Shown: in pieces, positions 9,777 through 17,951 of the stretch
Layout of the letters: every line of letters starts with the position of its first letter
Numbering within the stretch: position 1 is the first letter of the stretch
Assembly: GCF_002286975.1 (NCBI RefSeq)
Contig: NZ_NSKB01000001.1
Span: 746,733-810,732 of the forward strand
Reading direction: 5' to 3'
Origin: Halomonas salipaludis
GTDB lineage: Bacteria > Pseudomonadota > Gammaproteobacteria > Pseudomonadales > Halomonadaceae
DNA length: 64,000 nt
Position numbers and translations under genes: made by a program
The notes under the pieces: generated by a model
Told to the model about the DNA's origin: nothing
The model's database searches: none
What the model saw: only the letters and a program-made list of their open reading frames with translations

Positions 9777-9778
9777 AT

Positions 9779-10120
9779 TCAATCTCTCTCTGCGACGATA
9801 ACGCGGCCGAGGTGCACCACTTCGCCGCGCTGTACGATGGTCGGCTCGATGGTCTGAGTCACGACCAGGTCACGCTCACCGGCCACCTCTTCGTTATTGA
9901 TCACTTGCACCGGCAGATTGGGTTCATAGCGCTGGTGTGTATAGTCCACCACTTCCAGCGCCAGCGGTGCGAGCATACGTTCTACCTGGCGCACCGAATA
10001 ACGCAGCTGTGCCGCCTGCTGCTTGAACTCGCTGGCAGGGAGAGCAGTAAGCAATGACTCGCAGATCTTTTCGACACGCCAATACTCTAGAACCATGCCT
10101 TTGGAAAACTCTATATCCAT
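9779..10120 (-). CDS. Minimal GrpE-like protein (putative nucleotide-exchange factor for the adjacent Hsp70)
   Basis: A 113-residue protein that resembles a truncated GrpE. A short helical stretch is followed by ALEVVDYTHQRYEPNLPVQVIN, which matches the GrpE pattern of a GVE-x-ID segment followed by FDPNLHEAV. The closing QTIEPTIVQRGEVVHLGRVIVA matches the GrpE beta-wing pattern EP-x5-G-x-V-x3-G-x-x-(L/I)-x-x-A-x-V-x-VA. The long N-terminal coiled coil of GrpE is missing. The ATG at 10120, with GAGG five bases upstream, is preferred over a TTG at 10153 that overlaps the previous stop. It ends two bases before the Hsp70 start. The GrpE relationship is my reading of motif spacing and needs profile confirmation. 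Confidence 0.6.
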   Translation of the reverse strand: MDIEFSKGMVLEYWRVEKICESLLTALPASEFKQQAAQLRYSVRQVERMLAPLALEVVDYTHQRYEPNLPVQVINNEEVAGERDLVVTQTIEPTIVQRGEVVHLGRVIVAERD

Positions 10121-10149
10121 TTCAACCTCATTGGCCTTGGCATTAAAAC

Positions 10150-11787
10150 TCAAAGTGTGGCCAGGAAAATAAACAAGATCAGTACAACGATGGCAAAGCC
10201 CCAGCCGAGAATACTGACCAGCGCATCATCCGGCATGTTTTCCATGGCTTGCTGCTGCGTCTCCAGGTAGCGTCGTTTCTCTTCATCATCGCGAAACCTT
10301 TCATAGCCTTTTTCCACCCATCGGGAGAAATCACCCTTCATGCCTCTCAACATACTGGTCTCGATACCGGCCTGAATTTCAATCCATAGCACATGATTCC
10401 AACGCGCCTTGAGACGTTTCCCTGAAACGCCCTCAAATGGATAGTGCTTCTCTATCTCTACCAGCTGATGAACGGCATAAATAATGAGTTCCGGCTTTTT
10501 TAGCTTGGCCACTACCTCTGATATTCTCACCCAGGCCCCACGCATCGTTTCTTCATCACCGGCACGCTGCAAGAGCTCAATGAGCTCTTGGAAAAAATTA
10601 TTCTCCAGGCCTGGGGCAAGGCTTCTACTCTGATGCTTGACGAGATTCCATTCTAGCTTGTCGCTTTCCTCTTCCAGTGTTCCTGCCCAGTGGCAAAAAT
10701 CCGGCTCACTCTCTTCCAAAGCGTTAAGGTCGCGGACTTCCTGCAAGATCCCGACGACCTCCTCTGCTTTCGCCTGGAGACGTGGCATCAACTGGGTCAT
10801 TTCATAAGCGGCGTTGGCTATGTTCAATGCCGACGCTGGAGCATAGCTATTAAGCGCCAAGGCGTTGTTGAGGTAAGACCCCACCACTGCGGCGCTACGA
10901 GGCTCATCCAGCCCCTTGCGGTAGCTGCTCAATCGGAGGGGCTTGGAACACTCTGCCCAGTCGCGCAACTTTTCGATGAGTGCTTCCTCAATGACACGGT
11001 ACTCATCGGCATCGATTTCACGCTCATCTTCGAGTTCTTCGTCGAGTAGCTTCCTCAAGGCCGGCAACTTATCGTCTATCTCATCTGCGAGGCGATCCAG
11101 AGGACGTTGAACCCAGCGCTGGTATAGAGCAACCAGGCAGTTAATAAAGGTGCTCGTTGCCGATGTCTTCTGAGCGCTTTCCAGTGCTTCCGAAAGCACT
11201 CCAGGCAACGCTTTCTCATCCTTTGACAGTAGCGCGAACAGCGCATCGGCATGAGCCTGGATGCAACGACTGAGTTCGCTTTCGACCTGGTCACGATTGA
11301 CAAGAGGGAAGCCGCTAGCGTCTCGCTGACGATTGATAATCTCGGTAACACTCTCCGACTCAACCGTGGCCCAGAGCTGGATTATAGATTTCAGGTCGGA
11401 AGACGTCACCGTCTCGCCTGCGCCAGCCAGCATGGCGAAGCGAAAGTTGACGGCCGCGAGCGGCGGCCATTCCGAGGGTGGCGTGGCCCACCGAGCCTTG
11501 ACCGCCCGCTGGGCTTCATCGGCCTCGACACCCGGCAACCAACTGACTTCCGCTGCCAGGCGCGGTAATGAACTACTCAGCAGTTGATATAGCCGTAATG
11601 CCTCGCGCTCATTGATGAGGTGATCATCGATGGCATCTTCGTAGCGATCAGTCAGTGCCTCGAGGCCCTCACAGGGCGACGAACCGAGAACGTAAAACGG
11701 ATTATTATCAAGAGAATGGCCAGCGTGGATCAGCTCGGGATATATCTTCTCGGACTCAGTCGACACTTTTTCCGCCAGCTCGCTCAT
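10150..11787 (-). CDS. Tail-anchored protein with a J-domain-like N-terminus, partner of the operon Hsp70
   Basis: A 545-residue mainly helical protein of unknown function. Residues 29-35 read NPFYVLG and 75-86 read PRLAAEVSWLPG, with helices between them. This resembles the opening of J domains (NPF/Y-x-x-LG), but no HPD tripeptide is present. The middle is rich in charged helices that could be TPR-like. The last 20 or so residues (about 525-543) form a single hydrophobic helix, so the protein is probably tail-anchored in the inner membrane facing the cytoplasm. It lies directly upstream of GrpE-like and Hsp70 genes, which fits a membrane-bound J-like recruiter; this role is inferred. Confidence 0.65.
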   Translation of the reverse strand: MSELAEKVSTESEKIYPELIHAGHSLDNNPFYVLGSSPCEGLEALTDRYEDAIDDHLINEREALRLYQLLSSSLPRLAAEVSWLPGVEADEAQRAVKARWATPPSEWPPLAAVNFRFAMLAGAGETVTSSDLKSIIQLWATVESESVTEIINRQRDASGFPLVNRDQVESELSRCIQAHADALFALLSKDEKALPGVLSEALESAQKTSATSTFINCLVALYQRWVQRPLDRLADEIDDKLPALRKLLDEELEDEREIDADEYRVIEEALIEKLRDWAECSKPLRLSSYRKGLDEPRSAAVVGSYLNNALALNSYAPASALNIANAAYEMTQLMPRLQAKAEEVVGILQEVRDLNALEESEPDFCHWAGTLEEESDKLEWNLVKHQSRSLAPGLENNFFQELIELLQRAGDEETMRGAWVRISEVVAKLKKPELIIYAVHQLVEIEKHYPFEGVSGKRLKARWNHVLWIEIQAGIETSMLRGMKGDFSRWVEKGYERFRDDEEKRRYLETQQQAMENMPDDALVSILGWGFAIVVLILFIFLATL

Positions 11788-11868
11788 TCTCGTTCACCCT
11801 CAATTATCTTCCGGTCTCTTATGGAACCAAATAACATGTTCAGCCATTTATCACTCAATGGCTGAATA

Positions 11869-12705
11869 TCAACGCACTACGATGCTCGACACGTTATATT
11901 TTGCCGCTCGGTTAGGCAGTAGCCCATTCATGTCATCGGATACTTTTCCGGCGATCATACGCTGGCATGCAGATCGGTTCGCTCCGGCAGGACGGCTAGT
12001 TCCCTGCACGAACTCAAGCTGCCTTTCCGTCTGACTGACAGATCGACTCCCCATATCACCGACGATGATATCGATATATCTGCTGCCGGTTTCGATACGC
12101 GTCTGATCGAAGAACTCTTGATCGAGATGGGATATCATCTTTTTGTGCCCTATCGGCAAAGGCATTTCGAAGCCAAAGAGAGAAAAGCTGACTACCAGAG
12201 GGGGTGGGGGCTCGGTCGTATTGACACGAATAACGCACATAAACCTACGACTTCTACGCTCACCAGTGCTTCCACCATAGTCGTGGACATCTTCTGTGTA
12301 ATAAACATCGGCGTTGGCACTCTCCCAAATCAACGGGATGCTATAGCGCTGACCGTGTTCGACACCCAGTACTTCCAGTGCGTCTTCATCGGTCTCTGTA
12401 ATTTCAATTTCCAGCACTGGGCGCAAGTCAGCTTCTGGCATGAGTCGTGATTCGACTATTTCAGCCAACTCTTCGACCTGCTCTCTAGACAGGTCATTTT
12501 CCGATGGCAGCTTTACGAGCAACCCACCGTCAGACCAGCTCATGTCGTATGAATAGTCACCAGCGTCATCAATCGCATTACTGACTTGCTGCTCGGCCAG
12601 CGTACGGTCTCCAACACTTTTCTGGAAGGAAACCTCCAGCTCACGCCCACAACCCACCAGGCATATGGCGATACATGCCAGCAATATTTTATGTTTCATT
12701 TGCAT
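11869..12705 (-). CDS. Lipoprotein, first gene of the chaperone operon
   Basis: A lipoprotein of about 278 residues with a clear signal: KHKILLACIAICLVGC, with lipobox LVGC and the invariant Cys followed by GRELEVS. The rest is soluble and acidic, with a short possible coiled segment (REQVEELAEIVESRL). No known domain was recognised. An upstream in-frame GTG at 12720 exists, but AAGGGA between it and the internal ATGs favours a start at 12705 or 12699. It is separated from the J-like gene by 81 bases and is probably the promoter-proximal gene. If the system senses envelope state, this is the obvious sensor or substrate-contact subunit, which is speculation from location. Confidence 0.7.
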   Translation of the reverse strand: MQMKHKILLACIAICLVGCGRELEVSFQKSVGDRTLAEQQVSNAIDDAGDYSYDMSWSDGGLLVKLPSENDLSREQVEELAEIVESRLMPEADLRPVLEIEITETDEDALEVLGVEHGQRYSIPLIWESANADVYYTEDVHDYGGSTGERRSRRFMCVIRVNTTEPPPPLVVSFSLFGFEMPLPIGHKKMISHLDQEFFDQTRIETGSRYIDIIVGDMGSRSVSQTERQLEFVQGTSRPAGANRSACQRMIAGKVSDDMNGLLPNRAAKYNVSSIVVR

Positions 12706-13085
12706 CAATCCCTTGCGCACATCATATCCATTGCCAGCTTTTCATCAGCACTCGGACGATAGGCGGCGTACACTACGACAAAGGCACGTAGGATGGAATG
12801 CAACGGCCTACAGTGACAGCAATGTCTCACACGTTTTGTAGGTTATATCCTACATCTGAGAGGTGCTGTCACCGCTACGAAGGGATACGGAAAGAGGAGA
12901 AAGCGAGCAATGCTGGTACACACATGCGATCTCGTCGTGTAAGACATTGACTACATCCCATGTAAGCTAAAAACCATTCAACACGCCAATCAAAGCATCT
13001 ATCATGGCCGCTTCATCACGGTAGTATCTACAGCATCGGCATGAGAGCCGACGCTGTATTCCCTTCCCACCATCTGGAGCCTTGC
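12706..13085. other. Divergent intergenic region between the chaperone operon and a membrane-protein gene
   Basis: About 380 bases with no convincing gene. It is AT-richer than the window average and must carry the promoters of both the leftward lipoprotein operon and the rightward membrane-protein gene. Its most striking content is a nested dyad at 12814-12871, listed separately. No clear sigma-32 heat-shock promoter could be seen on the operon strand. Confidence 0.6.
12814..12871. promoter_or_regulatory. Nested inverted repeat upstream of the chaperone operon
   Basis: Three successive pairs of arms are complementary around one centre: TGACAGC with GCTGTCA (outer), TCTCA with TGAGA (middle) and TGTAGG with CCTACA around TTATAT (inner, 12837-12854). 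The arrangement could be a regulator operator or an RNA hairpin. It lies about 110-165 bases upstream of the lipoprotein start. Confidence 0.5.
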
Positions 13086-13706
13086 GTGTTACCTCTGACA
13101 TTCAAACAATCGTTCGACATCGACTTCGTTACCGACCTCTACCAGCGACTCCAGCAACATGACGATGGCATCACACTGATTCTTCGCACCAAAAGCGGCC
13201 GCAAGACAGAGGACATTGACAAGGCATGCATAGGTGAGATTCGCAGTGCGACTAACAAAGCACTGTTCGCCATGAATCACAAGGAAGGCATCGTTCACTA
13301 CGATAAAGCTGGCAGTCTTCAAGAACCGTTACTCGCCTTCCTCAAAGAGCGTCAAGTCGCCCAACAACCGGTCAAGGGCGATCTAGCTACTGTCTGTACT
13401 GGGATATACGTTGCGCTGATTTCCATCGTTGGGCTGATATACGCCAACAACAACGATGCGCCGATGCTCTATATGCTACTGCTTACTTGCCTCGCACTCA
13501 CTCTGCTCGGCCTGACCATGCTGTCTCATGCTTACAAACCTGATCAACGCAAGTGGTCACTACCTGCGATCATCGTGCTGGCTATCGGGGCACTCCCCAC
13601 GGCGCCTGCCAGCCTGTTGGTACTACCCATGATCTCGACCTTCGGCCAACGCAAGCTTCAACGCCTCCTCAAGCAGGATGAACCAGCCGCGAGCGTGGCA
13701 GACTAG
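13086..13706 (+). CDS. Uncharacterised membrane protein
   Basis: A 206-residue protein with a soluble N-terminal domain of about 95 residues followed by about three to four hydrophobic helices (approximately 110-185) and a basic cytoplasmic tail. The GTG at 13086 is chosen because GGAG lies six bases upstream; an ATG at 13041 in the same frame has no ribosome-binding site. No family was recognised. It is divergent from the chaperone operon and has the same lower-GC composition, so it may belong to the same accessory block. Confidence 0.6.
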   Translation: MLPLTFKQSFDIDFVTDLYQRLQQHDDGITLILRTKSGRKTEDIDKACIGEIRSATNKALFAMNHKEGIVHYDKAGSLQEPLLAFLKERQVAQQPVKGDLATVCTGIYVALISIVGLIYANNNDAPMLYMLLLTCLALTLLGLTMLSHAYKPDQRKWSLPAIIVLAIGALPTAPASLLVLPMISTFGQRKLQRLLKQDEPAASVAD

Positions 13707-13729
13707 CCATCCCAGAGCACCGGCTAGAT

Positions 13730-13812
13730 AGCTGATGAATTCGCTCCTACACTGGCGTGGCGCCAAGGCCAATGTGAGAGAGACGTCAGTCTCGATGGGG
13801 TTAAACGCACCA
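13730..13812. repeat. REP-like element B (single, partly degenerate unit)
   Basis: One arm reads TGATGAATTCGCTCCTACAC and the opposite arm GAGAGACGTCAGTCTCGATG, separated by the GGCGCCAAGGCCAAT linker seen in the other arrays. It ends just before pgpA and marks the right border of the lower-GC block. Confidence 0.75.
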
Positions 13813-13825
13813 CCAGTGCTACGCT

Positions 13826-14344
13826 ATGTCGCTCTTGAACGATGCCTCGGGAGGCAAGCGCGTGCTGGAAGGGATGCTCATCGCGGTGGGAACCGGTTTT
13901 GGCCTCGGCACCCTGCCTCTGGCACCGGGGACCTTCGGCAGTCTGCTGGGCCTGCCGCTGGCTTGGTGGCTGCTGCGCTATCCACTAGCGATTCAGGCAT
14001 TCCTTGCGGTCCTGCTGATCGCAGTGGCCATCTCGCTATGCCACTATGCGGCGCTGGCAGTTGGCGGCGGTGATCCGTCGCAGATCGTTGCCGATGAGTT
14101 CCTGCTGTTCCCGCTAGCGGTTTTCGGTCTGCAGGCCGCGCGTAACCCCTGGGTAATGGCCTCTGCGTTGCTGTTATTCCGCCTCTTCGACATTCTCAAA
14201 CCGCCGCCGATACACTGGGTGGAAAGCTGGCCTGGCGGCTTGGGGATCGTCGCCGACGATGCGCTGGCAGCTCTCTGCACCTGGGTCGTGATGGCGGGCT
14301 TGTTGCAGCTTCGCCGGTGGCAGCTGAAGCGCACAGGCCAATAA
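13826..14344 (+). CDS. pgpA: Phosphatidylglycerophosphatase A
   Basis: A 172-residue inner-membrane phosphatase that dephosphorylates phosphatidylglycerol phosphate in phospholipid synthesis. Family signatures are present: GTGFGLGTLPLAPGTFGS near residue 22-39, DPSQIVADE around 83-91, FRLFDILKPPPI around 118-129 and GGLGIVADD around 137-145, with four hydrophobic segments. In many gammaproteobacteria pgpA follows thiL; here an accessory block lies upstream instead. Confidence 0.93.
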   Translation: MSLLNDASGGKRVLEGMLIAVGTGFGLGTLPLAPGTFGSLLGLPLAWWLLRYPLAIQAFLAVLLIAVAISLCHYAALAVGGGDPSQIVADEFLLFPLAVFGLQAARNPWVMASALLLFRLFDILKPPPIHWVESWPGGLGIVADDALAALCTWVVMAGLLQLRRWQLKRTGQ

Positions 14345-14425
14345 GGGGAACGCATCCGCGCGCCGACGTTGACAGCATCTCGGCCATTGCGTATATAGCG
14401 CGAACACTACCCACCGCGAGCCCCC

Positions 14426-15451
14426 ATGATTCTTCTTGCGACGATCATCGTTGCGTCACTTGCCATATCGTTCTTGTGCTCCGTCCTCGAAGCCGCACTG
14501 CTTTCGCTCACGCCAAGCTACATTGCCCGGCTCAAGGAGGATCGACCTACCGCTCACGCCGCACTGGCGGCACTCAAGGCCAATATCGACCGGCCGCTGG
14601 CCGCCATACTGACGCTTAATACCATCGCGCATACCGCCGGCGCCACCGGCGTTGGCGCCCAGGTGGCGGTGCTTTTCGGCGAGACCTACATTGCCGTGGC
14701 CTCCGCAGTCATGACGCTGCTGATCTTGGTGCTCTCGGAGATCATTCCCAAGACCTTGGGCGCGACCTACTGGCGCCAGCTGGCGCCGTTCCTGCCCCCG
14801 CTGCTGCGCGTCATGATCGTGCTGCTGATGCCGTTCATCTGGCTGTCGGAAAGGATCACCCGGCGGATGGGAAAATCCGAGCACGACGTCGATCTGCGCG
14901 CCGAGATCAAGGCGCTGTCCAGCATCGGACTCGAGGAGCGCGTGCTTGACCCGGACGAGTCACGCACCATCATCAATATCCTCAACCTGCATGAGATGGC
15001 GGTGAAGGATGCCATGACGCCACGCACGGTGTGTGAAACGGTGCCCCCGGAGATGACGGTTGCGGAGTTTGATGCGCAGTATGGCAAGACGCCCTTTACC
15101 CGCCTGCCGGTCATGGACCAGAGTGAGCACGCCTTCGGCTATGTGCATCGTTCCGATACCTATCATGCCGATGATGCGCAGACCATGGGCGAGCTGAAGC
15201 GGCCCGTCGTCAGCATTACCGACACCACCAGCATCGAGCAGGTCTTTTCCGATATGCTGCGAGATCACCACCACCTGCGGGTAGTACACGACGAGCACGG
15301 CACCTGGGTGGGGTTGATCACGCTGGAAGATATCATCGAAACCATCCTCGGCCAGGACATCGTCGATGAAACCGATGACGTGCATAATCTGCGTCAGTAC
15401 GCCAAACAGCGCTGGTTGAGGCGCTTGAAACACCACGCATCGCCGCGCTGA
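14426..15451 (+). CDS. CNNM/CBS-domain membrane protein (HlyC/CorC family, divalent-cation transport-like)
   Basis: A 341-residue protein with an N-terminal CNNM (DUF21) membrane domain (about 1-145, including LSEIIPKTLG at about 95-104) and a CBS pair (about 185-310; MTPRTVC and VGLITLEDIIETILGQ). CNNM proteins are linked to magnesium or cobalt efflux. The small C-terminal CorC/HlyC domain found in longer members is missing, which is common in this subgroup. It follows pgpA by 81 bases and precedes a YqhA-like gene by 34 bases. Confidence 0.88.
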   Translation: MILLATIIVASLAISFLCSVLEAALLSLTPSYIARLKEDRPTAHAALAALKANIDRPLAAILTLNTIAHTAGATGVGAQVAVLFGETYIAVASAVMTLLILVLSEIIPKTLGATYWRQLAPFLPPLLRVMIVLLMPFIWLSERITRRMGKSEHDVDLRAEIKALSSIGLEERVLDPDESRTIINILNLHEMAVKDAMTPRTVCETVPPEMTVAEFDAQYGKTPFTRLPVMDQSEHAFGYVHRSDTYHADDAQTMGELKRPVVSITDTTSIEQVFSDMLRDHHHLRVVHDEHGTWVGLITLEDIIETILGQDIVDETDDVHNLRQYAKQRWLRRLKHHASPR

Positions 15452-15485
15452 CCTTCGCGCACCACTGCCTCGAGATACCGCCAAT

Positions 15486-16070
15486 ATGCACAACGATCCT
15501 GGTTCACACGACGACTCGCGGCCGACGCCAGCAGCCACCCCACCGCACGCGCCACAGAGCCGCACCGAGCAGCGGCTGGAGCGCTACCTGTGGAATTCAC
15601 GCTTCCTGGTCATGATGGCAGTCGTCCCCAGCCTGCTGGGCGCGGTCGTGCTGTTTACCATCGGCACCATCGACATCGTCAAGGTGTTGATCGATACCGT
15701 GATCTATTACCTGTTTGGTGGTGTCGAGGACATTCACGATAGCGTGGTGCCCAATATCATCATGGCCATCGATATCTACCTGATCGCCATCGTGCTGTTG
15801 ATCTTCGGCCTCGGCGTCTACCGACTGTTCGTGTCACCCATCGAGCAGGCCGAGGATCATACGCCCCATCACCCGTTCAACGTGCAGTCGTTCGACCAGC
15901 TCAAGGACAAGATCGCGCGGGTGGTGATCCTGGCGGTAATCATCGAGTTCTTCCGCGCCGTGGTGGATATACGCTTCCAGACGCCGCTGGATGCCATCTA
16001 TCTGGCACTCTCGGTATTGGCACTTGCCGCCGCGCTCTACCTGATGAGCCTCGCCCAGCGTAAGGAGTAG
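15486..16070 (+). CDS. YqhA family (UPF0114) inner-membrane protein
   Basis: A 194-residue protein matching the YqhA/UPF0114 pattern: an N-terminal amphipathic ERYLWNSRFLVMMAVVPSL, a second helix ending IDIVKVL, a third around DIYLIAIVLLIFGLGVYRLFVSPI, then a C-terminal pair. The family's function is not established. The first 35 residues are proline-rich and polar, longer than usual. It probably forms an operon with the CNNM protein. A REP array starts three bases after its stop. Confidence 0.85.
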   Translation: MHNDPGSHDDSRPTPAATPPHAPQSRTEQRLERYLWNSRFLVMMAVVPSLLGAVVLFTIGTIDIVKVLIDTVIYYLFGGVEDIHDSVVPNIIMAIDIYLIAIVLLIFGLGVYRLFVSPIEQAEDHTPHHPFNVQSFDQLKDKIARVVILAVIIEFFRAVVDIRFQTPLDAIYLALSVLALAAALYLMSLAQRKE

Positions 16071-16072
16071 CC

Positions 16073-16372
16073 ACCCGGCAGCGCTGCGCGCTGCAATCGC
16101 GACTGAAGTCGCTCCTACACTGGGAGTGGTGCCAAAGCCAATGTGGGAGAGACTTCAGTCTCGATGGGATTGGCCTACCCCAGCAGCGCTGCGCGCTGCA
16201 ATCGCGACTGAAGTCGCTCCTACACTGGGAGTGGCGCCAAAGCCAATGTGGGAGAGACTTCAGTCTCGATGGGGGTGATCTACCCGGGCAGCGCTGCATC
16301 GCGAATAAATTCGCTTCTACGCTGGGGGGCGGTGCCAAGGCCAATGTGGGAGTGATGTCAGTCACGATGAGG
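16073..16372. repeat. REP/BIME-like array C
   Basis: Three units of roughly 102 bp of the same family as array A. The right-most arm (CATCGTGACTGACATCAC on the minus strand) supplies the last codons and stop of the convergent beta-CASP gene. Confidence 0.9.
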
Positions 16373-17788
16373 TTGGGTTTGGCTGACGTTGGCTATTACG
16401 TCGATATGGTGCCCGGCCGCCTTGGCCCAGGCGTCTATCTCGGCCTTGAGGGCCGCCTTGGCGTGGGCATCGCCGTGGACCAGGCGGATCTCGCGGGGCG
16501 GCTTGCGCATGCGGCGGATGAAGTTGAGCAGGTCGTGCTGGTCGGCGTGGGCCGAGTAGCCGCTGATACTCTCGACGTGAGCGCGAATGTCGATGCGCTG
16601 GCCGTCGATCTCGACCCAGCCGCCGCGGGGGCCGTAGCGGCGGATGTCGTTGCCCAGGGTACCGGGGGCCTGATAGCCGACGAACAGCACGGCGTGGCGC
16701 GGGTCGCCGAGCATCTGGGCGAGGTAGTTGACCACCCGCCCACCGCTGGCCATGCCGCTGGCGGCAATCACCACCGCGGGCCGGCCGCTGCTGGCCAAGT
16801 AGGCCACCGTACGCTGGTGGGCGTCGTGACCTTCCACGGTGGTGAGATTGTCGAAGCTCAGCGGATGGCGCCCGCCGCGTAGCAGGCGGTGGGCCTCGGC
16901 GTCCCAGTAGGGTTTGAGCTCGCGGTAGAGCTGGGTAAAACGCGCAGCCAGCGGCGAGTCGATGATGATCTCCAGCTCGCGCCAGCGCGAATCCTTGGCG
17001 GCGTGGATCAAGCCTTCCAGTTCGTAGAGCAGCTCCTGGGTACGGCCGATGCTGAAAGCGGGAATGATCACCGTGCCGGCGTTCTGCAATGCTTTTTCGA
17101 TGGCGGCCTTGAGGCGCGCCCTGCGGGTGCGGCGCTGCTCGTGCAGCCGGTCGCCGTAGGTTGACTCGAGTACCAGCACGTCGCAGCTGTGGGGTGGTTT
17201 GGGTGCCGGCAGCAGTGGCGTGTAGGGGGCGCCGAGGTCACCGGAGAACAGCGTGCGCTGGCGTTTGCCGCTAGCCTGCTCGAGGCTGTCGACCTCGATA
17301 TAGGCGGAGCCGAGGATATGCCCGGCGCGCTGTAGCCTGACCTTGACGCAGTGCCGGGCATCGTCGAGCAGGGTATGCCAGGTGTTGTACTCCAGCGCCA
17401 CCAGGCGCCCGCCCACTTCGCCGAGGAAGCGCTCGATCAGCTGCGCGTCGCGGGTGAAGCCGATGCGCAGGGCGTCTTCGATCACCAGCGGCAGCAGCCG
17501 CGCCGAGGGCACCGAGCAGAGAATCGGGCCGGAGTAGCCCGCCGCCAGCAGGTAGGGCAGCCGGCCGATATGGTCGATATGCACGTGGCTGACCAGCAGC
17601 GCCAGTAGGTCGTCGACGCTGAACGCCACCTGATGCTGCTCGAAGGCGCTGTCGCCGTCGGCGTCCTGGCCCTGGAACAGGCCGCAGTCGACCAGCAGGG
17701 CGCGGTCTGCAGCTAGCTGCAGCCGATGGCAGCTGCCGGTTACCCCCTCGACGCCACCGTGATGACGAATCTGCGGATAGTCGTCCAT
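16358..17788 (-). CDS. MBL-fold beta-CASP ribonuclease-like metallohydrolase
   Basis: A 476-residue metallo-beta-lactamase protein of the RNA-processing beta-CASP group. The zinc motif HVHIDH is at 68-73; the usual second motif Asp lies in LFSGDLG, and the beta-CASP motifs include the SGMASGGR segment and the final SAHAD motif. It resembles KH-less CPSF73-type exonucleases of bacteria and archaea. Its last residues, PHRD, and stop codon are encoded by a REP arm, so the native C-terminus may have been replaced. A terminator-like hairpin and the Spy-like gene lie upstream. Confidence 0.88.
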   Translation of the reverse strand: MDDYPQIRHHGGVEGVTGSCHRLQLAADRALLVDCGLFQGQDADGDSAFEQHQVAFSVDDLLALLVSHVHIDHIGRLPYLLAAGYSGPILCSVPSARLLPLVIEDALRIGFTRDAQLIERFLGEVGGRLVALEYNTWHTLLDDARHCVKVRLQRAGHILGSAYIEVDSLEQASGKRQRTLFSGDLGAPYTPLLPAPKPPHSCDVLVLESTYGDRLHEQRRTRRARLKAAIEKALQNAGTVIIPAFSIGRTQELLYELEGLIHAAKDSRWRELEIIIDSPLAARFTQLYRELKPYWDAEAHRLLRGGRHPLSFDNLTTVEGHDAHQRTVAYLASSGRPAVVIAASGMASGGRVVNYLAQMLGDPRHAVLFVGYQAPGTLGNDIRRYGPRGGWVEIDGQRIDIRAHVESISGYSAHADQHDLLNFIRRMRKPPREIRLVHGDAHAKAALKAEIDAWAKAAGHHIDVIANVSQTQPHRD

Positions 17789-17869
17789 GCCCCAGGTTCC
17801 TTTGCGTGCTTATCTTTTTTGTTCAGCCTACCCGATGGCCTGGCCTGCCGCCAGGAGGTCAACACACAA

Positions 17870-17901
17870 CGAGGCGGCTTCCTGGAGTGGAAGCCGCCTC
17901 G
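17870..17901 (-). terminator. Hairpin between the Spy-like and beta-CASP genes
   Basis: A perfect 13-bp stem, CGAGGCGGCTTCC with GGAAGCCGCCTCG, around a six-base loop. It follows the Spy-like gene stop by 50 bases. The T-tract is weak, so it may be an attenuating or stabilising hairpin. Confidence 0.65.
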
Positions 17902-17951
17902 CGGTATTGGCCGAGACCTGTCAGCGATCTCGGTGCCAGCTTTGCCGCTGC

